Shown here: one piece after another, positions 43,748 to 53,273 of the stretch | Numbering within the stretch: the stretch's first letter is position 1 | Layout: each line of letters opens with the position of its first letter | Assembly (NCBI GenBank): GCA_965249045.1 | Contig: OZ252213.1 | Span: 124,001-188,000 of the forward strand | From: Nemesobacter sp965249045 | Lineage (GTDB): Bacteria; Desulfobacterota_D; UBA1144; Nemesobacterales; Nemesobacteraceae | Length of the DNA stretch: 64,000 nt | Reading direction: 5' to 3' | Program-made: the position numbers and the translations under genes | Notes under the pieces: generated by a model | Told to the model about the DNA's origin: nothing | Databases searched by the model: none | The model's input: the letters and a program-made list of their open reading frames with translations, nothing else

Positions 43748-45933
43748 AAAAACGAGGTGTTGACATAACGCGGCTTTGGGTTGTACGAGGCGGGAAGGAA
43801 GGCAAGTTCGAACTGACCGCCATTGAGAGAAATAAAATGGCTCTTGGATGGGAAAAGGTGGAGGATATGGGTGGCTTCAAAGACAAGGCTGCGGTGCTTG
43901 AGTGTCTCAGGGAAGCGTATCCTGATATAAAAGCTGGTACGCTCAACACATGGGCCAGTGAGCTTCATATGTTCGCAAACGAAATTTGCGAGGGAGACAT
44001 CGTGGTCATGCCGTGCAAAGGTAAAGATCACGTGTTTATCGGACGGGTGGACGGGGAATACTCTTTTGGTTCCAACCCTGAATTCAGACACTTGCGCCCG
44101 GTCAAGTGGAACAAAAACCAGGTGTCGCGTGATGTTTTCAAGCAAGACCTGCGTAAATCTTTTAACGCACCGCCGACAGTTTACGAGGTAAGTAAAAACG
44201 ATGCCGTTAACCGCGTACGCGCAGTTCTCGAAAGCGGCCATGACCCCGGCGATCGGAGCGGGGAAGCGGCAGCGGACGGCAACCGCTTTGACTGGATACC
44301 GTTCTACGAGGCTGCTGCCGAAGCGCTGCGAGGTTTCAAGAACGGAAGAAAGAAGCTTCTAGACGGAATATTCGCCGTTAAATCCCGTATGAATATTGAA
44401 AATATACCTTTTACAACCCTTGAAGACAGGTTCCGGGACGGAACCAGAGGACTGTTGAGAGATATCTGCCCTTTTACCGTCATCGGTTCTTTCAACAGGG
44501 GAATTACGGACGCCAACAGGGGGATCATAGCGGGTGCCCTGCAAGAATTTCTCGACATAAGTCAGGCAGCCCCAAAGTTCTGGGGCGGCATACCTGTGCT
44601 TCACAATACGAAATCGTGGTTTTTCGGCTTTGAAAAAGACCGCGGTCGTGATGACATCAACAAGCTCTGGGAAATTTTTGAACGGGCGATCAGTCTTGCA
44701 GAATCTGACAATGAAGAAAACAAGGCCGCGTTCACAAAGGCCTATGACGAAGCCCTGGAAGTTCGCAACACGGCCTGGAATCTCACGATGGGACTTTACT
44801 GGATCCGGCCTCGGAACTTTCCCACGCTGGATGACAAATCACGGGAATACATAACCGAAACGCTCGGCATTCCGATTCCCAAAGATGTTCCTGACGCGGC
44901 CGGATACCTCAAAATCATAGATGATCTTAAAGACAGGTTTGAGAAAAAAGACTGTCCGGTCCGTTCATTTCCCGAACTGAGCCTGGCCGCGTGGGAAAAA
45001 AGGGACCCGTCGCCAAGCCCGGAACATCCTGTCGAACCCGGACCGCCCGCCGTCCCCTATTCCGTTGCCGACATCATGGAAGAGGGCTGCTTCCTTGAGC
45101 CCTCAAGCATTGAAGAGATGCTTGAGCGTCTGAGGAGCAAGAAAAACATCGTCCTGCAGGGCCCGCCCGGAACGGGCAAGACGTGGCTTGCGAAAAAGCT
45201 CGCGTTTGTCCTTGTCGGAAGGCGCGACGAGGCCAACATACGCGCCGTTCAGTTCCATCCCAGCCTTTCATACGAAGACTTCGTGCGGGGATGGCGCCCC
45301 TCGGGTGCCGGGAAGCTCGAGCTGGTCGACGGTCCGTTCCTGGAAATCGCGGAAACCGCCAGGCGGTCGCCGAGGGAAACTTACGTCATAGTCATAGAGG
45401 AGATAAACAGGGGAAATCCCGCCCAGATTCTCGGCGAACTGCTGACTCTTCTTGAAGCGGACAAAAGAACCCGGGAGTCCGCCCTTGCGCTTTCCTATCC
45501 CAGGGACGGCGGCGAGAGGGTGTTTGTTCCCGCAAACCTCTACGTCATAGGAACCATGAACATAGCCGACCGTTCGCTGGCCTTGGTCGATTTCGCGCTC
45601 AGGCGCCGTTTCGCCTTCATAGATCTGGAACCCGCGCTAAATGACCGCTGGAGCGAGTGGTGTTATCAGAAATACGGTATCAGCTACGAGGCTCTCGGCA
45701 GAATCCGCGGCCGCATCGAGGCGCTTAACGACCGGATATCCGCCGACCCGAACCTCGGCCCCCAGTTTCGCATCGGTCACAGCTACGTCACCCCGAACTC
45801 CACGGTCGAAGATCCCGACGCGTGGTTCCGCCATGTGGTGAGCACGGAGATCGCCCCCCTTCTTGAGGAGTACTGGTTCGACAGCCCCGAAACTGCCGGA
45901 GAAGCCCGCAGGAATCTGCTCGAAGGAGACTGA
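43744..45933 (+). CDS. mcrB: McrB-like AAA GTPase of a type IV restriction system
   Basis: A 729-residue protein. The N-terminal 160 residues are a specificity-type module (LWVVRGGKEGKFELTAIERN, ICEGDIVVMPCKGKDHVFIG) like the PUA/EVE-like modules that recognise modified bases. A helical linker follows. The McrB motor has GPPGTGKT at 473-480, VIVIEEINRGNPAQILGELL and the GTP-selective TMNIADRSLALVD. It lies two bases from mcrC. The pair should cut DNA containing modified cytosine or similar; substrate unknown. Confidence 0.92.
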   Translation: MKKRGVDITRLWVVRGGKEGKFELTAIERNKMALGWEKVEDMGGFKDKAAVLECLREAYPDIKAGTLNTWASELHMFANEICEGDIVVMPCKGKDHVFIGRVDGEYSFGSNPEFRHLRPVKWNKNQVSRDVFKQDLRKSFNAPPTVYEVSKNDAVNRVRAVLESGHDPGDRSGEAAADGNRFDWIPFYEAAAEALRGFKNGRKKLLDGIFAVKSRMNIENIPFTTLEDRFRDGTRGLLRDICPFTVIGSFNRGITDANRGIIAGALQEFLDISQAAPKFWGGIPVLHNTKSWFFGFEKDRGRDDINKLWEIFERAISLAESDNEENKAAFTKAYDEALEVRNTAWNLTMGLYWIRPRNFPTLDDKSREYITETLGIPIPKDVPDAAGYLKIIDDLKDRFEKKDCPVRSFPELSLAAWEKRDPSPSPEHPVEPGPPAVPYSVADIMEEGCFLEPSSIEEMLERLRSKKNIVLQGPPGTGKTWLAKKLAFVLVGRRDEANIRAVQFHPSLSYEDFVRGWRPSGAGKLELVDGPFLEIAETARRSPRETYVIVIEEINRGNPAQILGELLTLLEADKRTRESALALSYPRDGGERVFVPANLYVIGTMNIADRSLALVDFALRRRFAFIDLEPALNDRWSEWCYQKYGISYEALGRIRGRIEALNDRISADPNLGPQFRIGHSYVTPNSTVEDPDAWFRHVVSTEIAPLLEEYWFDSPETAGEARRNLLEGD

Positions 45934-45935
45934 TC

Positions 45936-47075
45936 GTGAACGTTGCGGCCGAAGCGCATGCCGGGGGAAGCGGGGAGGAAGCGGGTCTCATCGGCCGCAT
46001 TCCCGTGCGCAACGTCTGGCTTCTCATGCTTTACGCGTCTCACCTGCTGCGCTATCTGGACGCCGGGGAAAAAAAGGGGGCGGAGGAGAACCCCGACGAT
46101 ATTGCGGATCTCACGGCGGAAATTCTGGCGCGGGAAGTCAGACGGCGCATGAAGCGGAATCTCAGCTTCGGGTACCGGAGGCAGAAAGCCGTCCTGGGAC
46201 GTGTACGTGGCAGAATAGACCTGCTGAGGACGGAACGGGGCCGCCTGCTCGAGCGGGCCAGGGTCGCGTGCCGTTTTGAAGAGATGACGGTGGACACGCC
46301 GCGGAACCGGTTTGTCCACGCCGCCCTTGAGAAGATAGCCGGGGCGGTGCGCGACCGAGAACTTTCGCGCGAATGCAGGTCACTCGGCGCGGCGCTGAGA
46401 CGGCTCGGCGTTTCCGAAGAAAGACCGGGGCGGAGCGAAGTTTCGGTTTACAGGTTCGGTCGGCACGACACGGATGACCGGCGGATGGTTTTTGCGGCCC
46501 GACTTGCGTTTAACCTCGCGCTTCCTACCGAGGCACCGGGGGCCGCGGTTCCGTTTCTGCCTGCGCGCGACATTCACTGGATAAGAAATCTTTACGAAAA
46601 GGCAGTGGCCGGGTTCTACGAGGTGGTTCTTTCCGGCAAGGGTTGGAGAGTCCGCCCGGGAGAAACCCTCCGCTGGCCGGCGGAGAAAGAAACCCCCGGC
46701 ATCCGACGGATTCTTCCCTCCATGAAAACCGACATCGTGCTTGAGCACGCGGGGCGCGGACGCCGCGTCGTCATAGACACGAAGTTCACTTCAATAGTCA
46801 CGGCGGGGAGGTACAGGGAAGAGACCCTGCGCAGCGATTACATATACCAGATTTACGCCTACCTGAGATCCCAGGAAGGGGGCGGCAGACCGTTTGCGGA
46901 CGTTTCGGAGGGAATTCTGCTTCACCCTTCCGTCGGGGGCGAGATGATAAACGAAGCGGTGGTGATACAGGGTCATGAAATACGGTTCGCCACCGTCAAT
47001 CTCGCGGCGGGGGCGAGAGAGATAAGACGGCAGCTTCTTAACGTTATAGGAGACGGCGGTTCGGGCCTGACTTAA
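45936..47075 (+). CDS. mcrC: McrC-like nuclease subunit
   Basis: A 379-residue McrC protein from GTG. Family markers are the N-terminal LIGRIPVRNVWLLMLYASHL, ILAREVRRRMKRNL, and the PD-(D/E)XK nuclease core LPSMKTDIVLEHAGRGRRVV followed by IDTKF and the YIYQIYAYLRSQ helix. It activates McrB and cuts DNA. Operon with mcrB. Confidence 0.92.
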   Translation: MNVAAEAHAGGSGEEAGLIGRIPVRNVWLLMLYASHLLRYLDAGEKKGAEENPDDIADLTAEILAREVRRRMKRNLSFGYRRQKAVLGRVRGRIDLLRTERGRLLERARVACRFEEMTVDTPRNRFVHAALEKIAGAVRDRELSRECRSLGAALRRLGVSEERPGRSEVSVYRFGRHDTDDRRMVFAARLAFNLALPTEAPGAAVPFLPARDIHWIRNLYEKAVAGFYEVVLSGKGWRVRPGETLRWPAEKETPGIRRILPSMKTDIVLEHAGRGRRVVIDTKFTSIVTAGRYREETLRSDYIYQIYAYLRSQEGGGRPFADVSEGILLHPSVGGEMINEAVVIQGHEIRFATVNLAAGAREIRRQLLNVIGDGGSGLT

Positions 47076-47264
47076 GAGCGGTGGGGTGGGCTTTGTTTTC
47101 GGTTGCCCCACACACCTCATGCAATAAAGATGGACAAACAGCAAATTAATTATAGTTACAGCAAGAATGCCTTCGCTTTCTTGAGCTCAACTGAGAACCC
47201 ATGGATTGGTAAGCAACATAATCATAAATACAAAGAAATCTGGTGCTTAACAGGAGACTTCTGA

Positions 47265-48032
47265 ATGAAATTTATACATACCGATCTCGGAAATCGTCGT
47301 CGCGGAGAGATTGTAGAAGTTACCTTAACTAGGGCCGCAAATGTTCGTTTAATGAACACCTCTAACTTCAATAACTACAAAAATGGGCGGAAACATACGT
47401 TTTACGGGGGACTAGCAAAGCGGCCGCCGATTAATATACAGATTCCCAGTTCAGGCCATTGGCATCTAACAGTTGATATGCAGGGTTTAAAGGGGAGCAC
47501 GAAAGCGTCTGTTAGAGTTCTTCCCGGTGCTCTACCAGAAATAAAGGAAAAGCCTCTATCGCAAGTGCCAAGTCTCGTTAGGGATGACGTACCGACTCCC
47601 ACAAAAACAAGCGGAGAAACATATGATGTTTTTATCTCCCACGCATCTGAAGACAAAGAAGATATCGTTAGACCGTTGGCAAACGCTCTAATCAGAAAAG
47701 GGTTAAAAGTATGGTATGACGAGATGACGTTGAAGATTGGTGACAGCTTAAGGCAGAAAATTGATAAGGGCTTAGCCAACAGTCGTGTTGGCTTAGTTGT
47801 GCTGTCTCCTTCGTTCATCGACAAAGGATGGACTAATTATGAACTTGATGGAATAGTCTCAAAAACCGTTTCGGGTGAACAAGTTCTTCTTCCCATTTGG
47901 CACAATATTACAAAGCAGCAAGTCATTGACTATAGTCCATCCCTTGCTGATAAAGTAGCTCGAAGTACGGCAATACATACAGTTGAAGAAATCGCTAGTG
48001 AGATAGCTGATCTACTGAGAAAAAATCAATAA
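47265..48032 (+). CDS. DUF1883-TIR protein
   Basis: A 255-residue protein. Residues 1-90 are a DUF1883 domain (MKFIHTDLGNRRRGEIVEVT, GHWHLTVDMQGLKGS). Residues 119-250 are a TIR domain (YDVFISHASEDKEDIVRPLA, LKVWYDEMTLKIGDSLR), with candidate catalytic E193 in WTNYELDG. Bacterial TIR domains often cleave NAD+ to abort infection. It is an intact single gene 190 bases after mcrC. Confidence 0.9.
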   Translation: MKFIHTDLGNRRRGEIVEVTLTRAANVRLMNTSNFNNYKNGRKHTFYGGLAKRPPINIQIPSSGHWHLTVDMQGLKGSTKASVRVLPGALPEIKEKPLSQVPSLVRDDVPTPTKTSGETYDVFISHASEDKEDIVRPLANALIRKGLKVWYDEMTLKIGDSLRQKIDKGLANSRVGLVVLSPSFIDKGWTNYELDGIVSKTVSGEQVLLPIWHNITKQQVIDYSPSLADKVARSTAIHTVEEIASEIADLLRKNQ

Positions 48033-48352
48033 TACTTAAAATCTTTCGTAGATTCAGTCCCGGCCTTCTTGTATCATCACCGCTTTGATATTTTTGATTT
48101 TTCCACGAATACCAAGGTTCTCCTCCCTATTCCGGTATTAAAAAATCATTGTGATAAACAACTGAGTCTAACTCAATGGTAATAACGTACGGAATCCCTC
48201 AGAAACTGTGGTGGAGTCCGGTTTTATCGCCTGAATTGGCCATCATAACCCATAAGCTGTGAAAGTGAGCTTTTCGACCGGGTCAAAAACGGGTGAAATT
48301 CGAGTTTTCGGCCAAAAAATCTCCCTGTCATGAACAATATGGGGTTAAGGGA
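48033..48352 (+). other. intergenic region
   Basis: 320 bases between the TIR gene and a convergent membrane gene. I see no gene and no strong hairpin-plus-T terminator. Confidence 0.4.
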
Positions 48353-48616
48353 TTAACTATTTTTCGGTCCGTTTTTATTAGGATCGGCTGGCTTTCTCGC
48401 ACCGAACCAGAACCCTGTGATCGAACCCGCCAAGCCCGCAACACCGCCAAGCACTCCTATTGCCACCTCGTAGCGCCCCGCCCACATGAGCCAACCGATT
48501 ACAATTGAAGCCAGAATCAAATACGTTCCAATTGACGCATAAGTAACATATATACGTACCTTACTTCGCCTTTGCTCCTTTTCGATTTCGAGCTCGTCCA
48601 TATTAGAAGAAGACAT
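48353..48616 (-). CDS. small two-pass membrane protein
   Basis: An 87-residue protein starting at ATG 48616 after GAGGAGA. Acidic N-terminus, then RIYVTYASIGTYLILASIVI and YEVAIGVLGGVAGLAGSITG as membrane segments, ending in a charged tail. It is downstream of the secreted nuclease on the same strand. In this position it may be an immunity-like or accessory protein, but nothing proves it. Confidence 0.55.
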   Translation of the reverse strand: MSSSNMDELEIEKEQRRSKVRIYVTYASIGTYLILASIVIGWLMWAGRYEVAIGVLGGVAGLAGSITGFWFGARKPADPNKNGPKNS

Positions 48617-48638
48617 ATTCTCTCCTCTAGTTTTATCG

Positions 48639-49544
48639 TTATCTGAGTTCTCTGCACTCATTATCAGGTTCCTCCCATAAATGTGGCTGTACACGACTTT
48701 CGATTATATACTCAACATCGTCCGAAAGAACCGTTAAAGCGTCAAGACGGGCACGGGTTTCGATATTGTCGATGCTGGTCAAGTATTTCAGTAAATCTTT
48801 AGTCTTCAACTTGCGATTCGGAAGAATAAATGCTATCGACTCCATGGTCTTCGGATCTATCGCGAACTTGAAAAAATGAGTCGGCACATGTACCAGAATC
48901 CCGTTGTCATCGACTCCGTCTCCATCTCTATCTCGAATAAGCTTTTTGACCGGTTTCTCCTCGTAAAGCGGCCCCGTAACAACATACAAAATCCCTCGTA
49001 CACAAGCCCACTGACGCATCTTGCGCTCTAACGCTTTCCAAATGTGCTGATTAAATCCAACCCCCACTTGTGGCGCAATGTTGGTCATAAAGAAACTGTC
49101 GTCCATAGCTTCTTCAGACCACTTCATCGATGCCGCCGGAGCCAAGTGTCCCCGGTCATATCCCGTTTTCGTATAATCATCATGAACAACTTGGTTCTGC
49201 TTGGGAACTTTGGGATCAGGATGAAACCTGTCTTTTCGCTCGACGACTGGATTGAGAAGATCATCCCGTCGCAGACTAAACGTCACCCAATCTGAAACAT
49301 TGCGTTGCGGGTTAAAAGCAACTACCTGACCTGTATGACAAATGACCGTCCACTCTGGAACTTTGGTGAGACCGACTTCATAACCTAGGCTCATATGAGT
49401 CGGCTGCCCCAAAGGCGTGAAATTTTCACACTCAGTCGTTACTTCTTCTTCCGCAGTAACAGCTTCAGAAATCACGAATACGCCACAAAAAACCACACCG
49501 CAAATAATAAGTCTAGTCCATGTTTCTAAGCTCATACCCTTCAT
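48639..49544 (-). CDS. secreted DNA/RNA non-specific endonuclease
   Basis: A 301-residue protein with a signal peptide (LIICGVVFCGVFVISEAVTA) and the betabetaalpha-metal (NUC/EndA) domain. YDRGHLAPAASM carries the DRGH active site (D130, H133), and MTNIAPQVGVGFNQHIWKAL supplies the metal-binding asparagine. A DRDGDGVDDNG loop may bind Ca2+. Unlike intracellular defence nucleases it should act outside or in the periplasm, for nutrient use or DNA degradation. Confidence 0.9.
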   Translation of the reverse strand: MKGMSLETWTRLIICGVVFCGVFVISEAVTAEEEVTTECENFTPLGQPTHMSLGYEVGLTKVPEWTVICHTGQVVAFNPQRNVSDWVTFSLRRDDLLNPVVERKDRFHPDPKVPKQNQVVHDDYTKTGYDRGHLAPAASMKWSEEAMDDSFFMTNIAPQVGVGFNQHIWKALERKMRQWACVRGILYVVTGPLYEEKPVKKLIRDRDGDGVDDNGILVHVPTHFFKFAIDPKTMESIAFILPNRKLKTKDLLKYLTSIDNIETRARLDALTVLSDDVEYIIESRVQPHLWEEPDNECRELR

Positions 49545-50028
49545 GTTAAAATACTCGAATCTTAAGTCAACAAAACTATCAAAGGAATGTTAAATGCGCG
49601 CCAAGTCTCTCTAATGTTTGAACATGATTTAGTACCGATTGCCTTTCTCCACCTTCATCTGAGACCTGCGTGTCTATAGGCTCTAACTCAGCATGGTTTC
49701 CAAGCACAATACAACTGGAATAAAACCTTAATAGGGCAATCGCATTTTTTGCATAATTCGAGATAAGAGAAGTGAAACCCAAAAACTGGACAGAGTCTAC
49801 TTCTCAATTACCGTCCGTTGACCTTAGTTAACTAAAATCTTTGAAGGATTGCTACACCTCGATTGTATAATTCCCAGATCTTTCCAGCACTTTCGTAGAT
49901 GTAAAATCATCTTGGCTTTCCATGATTCTCCGTGCCGGATTATTCAAGCAAACCCACTCTGTCGGTCACCATCACTTTACCCGCCGGACATTAACCACTC
50001 AATTACACTTAATAGTGAGCGCTTGGTA
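49545..50028 (-). other. intergenic region, possible minor ORF
   Basis: About 480 bases. A minus-strand frame at 49579..49782 (67 residues, ALLRFYSSCIVLGNHAELEP) is possible but unsupported. The + frame 49849..50382 is antisense to the PhoD-like gene and is rejected. Confidence 0.35.
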
Positions 50029-51546
50029 TTACTTCAGGATGGTGCGGAACGGTCTGGTGAAGCTCCTGGCCGGCAAGTATTGTTTTCCCGTTCGCTCGCG
50101 CACAAGCCATGCATTGGCTGTCAATTCGACACCACCCCGGTCGGGATGGAGGCAAAAACTTACAGTCATGAAGTGTTCCCGGGTCCTAGCTTTTGGGTAC
50201 GCCGAAAACAAACGTCCCCGTTGAAATTGGACGAAGAAGCGTCCCCAGCCCTTTTCATCCTTGAAATAGTCAACTTCGCGACGAGGCCAACCCAAATCAC
50301 TGGCAGCCTCAACATGGGGGAATTTGGCTGGTCCATCGGTGGCCACATTGGTGGCAATTCCGCCGAGTCCGGTCAAATTTGACAGAGGTGAAGAAATGAT
50401 CTCGATCATTCGTGTCCCGCTAGTTCCAATCGAGACACTGGCAATGCGACCGAAGTGAACATCGCCGCTAAGGATAACGACATCGTGGGAAACGGCACCT
50501 AAAGCACCAAGTAATTCAGCATACTGGCGTTTGTAACTCCTCAGGTTCCTCTCAACTTCGTTAGTCTCTACAATCAAAGGTTGCGGGATAACAAGCACTC
50601 CCGGGGACGAGCGGTGACTCGCCCAATGAAGCAGCTTCTTAAAGTCAGTATCAGGAAGGAACTTGTCGTCCGAGCGATATGAGCGCAAGTCGGCAAAACA
50701 CACAGAAAGATCTTCTCCAAGCGTGAAAGATTCGACCACTGGGGAACGCTGAATGTTCTTCACGGCATCGTAGGCGGCTTGCTTCCAAGTCTTTCTCACA
50801 TGATCCAGCCTGAGAGCAAACAGAGTCGGAATGGGCGAATCAAAGAATGGGTAATCGTTCCAGTACTCGTGATCATCCGGTAACATCCACGTGCCGCCTC
50901 GGCTCAGAATACTACCAAGTGCCTGCCAGTGAAGCGCATAGTCATTGGCAATACGTTCACGAATCTCACGGGGTATCAGCGACAGCGAATCAAAGCCGAT
51001 ATCCAAATAGACCTGATCTCCAGACAACACAGTCACGTCGGGTCGGACGGACATGTACCCACGGTCATGGAGAGCCTTGTAGGCCGCTGCAGCCCGTCCA
51101 CCGTCACGGTGGTTGTAGAAACAACTTCCAAGGGCAATCGTGAATGCATCCTTGCTGCTTTTCAAGGGCAAAGCGGAAGGCAACGTCCGAAAATATCCTG
51201 AGCGAAGCTTTTGCCAGTAATTAGTGATTCCGGCATCGGTGTTCGCCTCAACGTGGCGCTCAAATTCAACACGGTATTGTTTGCCTGGAGTCAGTCGGCG
51301 GAAAGTAGCGACGAAAAAGAAGCGCCGTTTCATATTCCTGAATGGGCGCTGCCAGTCCTGCTTTCTGATCATACGGGATTCCATCTCGCGGATTTGTTCG
51401 CCATCCTCTTCAAATAGTAGAACCCGCGCTCGCTTGGGCATCTTCAAATTTGGAAACAGTGTGCCGACCCAAATCTCAACAGATGTCTCGCTGACGCGAT
51501 GTATAACAAGCGACCACTGAGCTGTTGATGCGGGATGTTGAGTCAT
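50029..51546 (-). CDS. PhoD-like metallophosphatase
   Basis: A 505-residue protein. Calcineurin-like/PhoD motifs are LGSCFYNHRDGG, VTVLSGDQVYLD, TWMLPDDHEYWNDYPFFD and VILSGDVHFGRIASVS, which bind two metals. No signal peptide is evident, unlike exported PhoD, so a cytoplasmic phosphodiesterase or phosphatase. Start at ATG 51546 overlaps the stop of the ankyrin gene (ATGA). The operon with an ankyrin protein is unusual. Confidence 0.85.
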   Translation of the reverse strand: MTQHPASTAQWSLVIHRVSETSVEIWVGTLFPNLKMPKRARVLLFEEDGEQIREMESRMIRKQDWQRPFRNMKRRFFFVATFRRLTPGKQYRVEFERHVEANTDAGITNYWQKLRSGYFRTLPSALPLKSSKDAFTIALGSCFYNHRDGGRAAAAYKALHDRGYMSVRPDVTVLSGDQVYLDIGFDSLSLIPREIRERIANDYALHWQALGSILSRGGTWMLPDDHEYWNDYPFFDSPIPTLFALRLDHVRKTWKQAAYDAVKNIQRSPVVESFTLGEDLSVCFADLRSYRSDDKFLPDTDFKKLLHWASHRSSPGVLVIPQPLIVETNEVERNLRSYKRQYAELLGALGAVSHDVVILSGDVHFGRIASVSIGTSGTRMIEIISSPLSNLTGLGGIATNVATDGPAKFPHVEAASDLGWPRREVDYFKDEKGWGRFFVQFQRGRLFSAYPKARTREHFMTVSFCLHPDRGGVELTANAWLVRERTGKQYLPARSFTRPFRTILK

Positions 51547-52049
51547 AACCACTCTTTTCCCCTTTTACTTATAAGAATTCTTCTGATCTTCTCACGCTCC
51601 TCTTTGTTCTTCCCCTTGTGTACCGCCAAAAGAAAAGGGGTAACATTGATATTTCCATATCTAGCCTCTGGATTCACCTCCGCCCCCGCATCAATAAGGA
51701 TTTTTACAACCTTGGAGTATTCCTTTCCCGCTTTCGCTTTTGGATAGTCTTCCTTCGCAAGTTCGTGGTTGCAGGCCGCCGCCGCATGCAGAGGCGTGGC
51801 CTTTTTCAATTCCTTTGAGTCTACCTTCACGTCCACCTTAGCATTCACATTCGTCCCTTTTTCAGTAAGGACTTTTAGAACCTTAGAATTGCCCAGTACT
51901 GCAGCAATGTGCAATGGAGCACCGCCATTTTTATCCATTATGTTAACGTCCGTTCCCTCGTCAATAAGCTTCCCTACAATTTCGGCCTTTCCACAGCGCG
52001 ATGCTGCATGGTGTAGTTCTACGCCACTATTATTTTTATGTTCTTCCAT
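51543..52049 (-). CDS. ankyrin-repeat protein
   Basis: A 168-residue cytosolic protein starting at ATG 52049 (preceded by AAGGA). Four ankyrin units are visible: VELHHAASRCGKAEIVGKLI, APLHIAAVLGNSKVLKVLTE, ATPLHAAAACNHELAKEDYP, ILIDAGAEVNPEARYGNINV. It is four bases overlapped with the PhoD-like phosphatase and probably regulates or scaffolds it. Confidence 0.8.
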   Translation of the reverse strand: MEEHKNNSGVELHHAASRCGKAEIVGKLIDEGTDVNIMDKNGGAPLHIAAVLGNSKVLKVLTEKGTNVNAKVDVKVDSKELKKATPLHAAAACNHELAKEDYPKAKAGKEYSKVVKILIDAGAEVNPEARYGNINVTPFLLAVHKGKNKEEREKIRRILISKRGKEWL

Positions 52050-52609
52050 GATAATTTCCTTCTCTCCAAAACCAGAAGAGCATGAAACGGAATCTCGGTG
52101 CTGGAAGCGGACCATTGTTTAAACAGTGCTCTTAATCCGCATGGGGAAACCGCAATTATGCTTTACTATTATACTTTTTCCTCCTTGTTTGTCGATAACA
52201 GTCCGTCCTACTTTGACGGAAGTGCCAAGAACCTACTAGGGTGAGACTCAAAATACGCCGGAGAAACGCTTCTCATAGACCTAGCAAGCACAAATTACCG
52301 CCCGTTCTAACTATGTTAACTATTATGATAAAGGGGAGAGGAGCAATTGAAGTCGACTTAGATTCACGAATCACCCATCTTCAAGGCAAAATAATCGGGC
52401 GTTGCATCTCGAATCCGGAACATCTGCTTTACGGACAAGCTTCTCTCCTGTTTAGTCATGGCGATTTGACACTCCATAGCTTAATTCCCCATGTTAAGCT
52501 TCATACCCTGAATTTCATGTATCGGTTACTCTTGCTATATTCCGTGGTTTCAAGTTTGAAACTACGAACCGAAGTAATCCAACAGCGCACAAAATTTCAA
52601 ATTCAAGGA
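52050..52609 (+). other. intergenic region, no gene
   Basis: About 560 bases. The open frame 52241..52747 is antisense to the lipoprotein and lacks protein-like composition. The sequence TTCCGTGGTTTCAAG (52540-52554) recurs at 17130, 29746 and, inverted, 30781. Confidence 0.45.
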
Positions 52610-53002
52610 CTAATTTATGAATTCCATCTTCGTTGTTTTCCCATCTTCCGTATAAAAAACCCTGACCGGAACACCTTCTTTTCCTTCTTTCGATATCTCG
52701 ACCGGAGTACCGATAATTTCCCACGCACCAAGGGTAACAAGATCTAAAACACCATGCATAATCGCCCTTAACGTAGAACCTTTTTTCTTTTGAACAAAAT
52801 AATCTTCCGAAATTATCACTCCGTTCTCATTACGTTGCGTTTGCAGTATCTCAACCCCGTCATGAGATAAAACAGCTCCCCGAGTTTCACTCTGAAGAAA
52901 ATCCTTTATGTCCGTTCCACCGGACTTACCAGCTTTAACAACCGCGCAAGACGCCTGAGCTAACAGCAACACCAGAACGTAAAGAAAAGAAACCTATCCC
53001 AT
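52610..53002 (-). pseudogene. lipoprotein gene with TAG at codon 3
   Basis: AAGGAGG and an ATG at 53002 have ideal spacing (9 bases). The third codon is TAG (52994-52996). The frame then continues VSFLYVLVLLLAQASCAVVK, with a lipobox-like QASC, then GTDIKDFLQSETRGAVLSHD and STLRAIMHGVLDLVTLGAWE, IIGTPVEISK, as in a proteobacterial lipoprotein family. Without read-through only starts inside the signal peptide remain (GTG 52972). It is next to the UUA-anticodon tRNA. Confidence 0.6.
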
Positions 53003-53273
53003 GAAAAAAACCTCCTTGGAAAACCAGAATTTTTATATCTGGAGAAGTATTCTGGAAATATCATTTTAATCGAACCAGTAAGTTCTAGGACTTTTCCGTA
53101 ATTGTAACCCGAACCCGCATTCTTTTGCAGGGGAGTTTCGAGGCATAACGTCAGGGAGCTATTGACTTTTCCCCGCAAATCAGGTACGGTTATCCCTAAT
53201 AAAAACGCGGTATATTGTGCTTTATAGCAAGAAGGCACAATATACCGCGTTAAAATTAAGACGCATCGTTAAT

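Noticed and set aside
49849..50382. Plus-strand frame opposite the PhoD-like gene
   Set aside because: Shadow frame; the PhoD motifs are all on the minus strand.
52241..52747. 168-residue plus-strand frame
   Set aside because: Mostly antisense to the lipoprotein, with no ribosome site and random composition.
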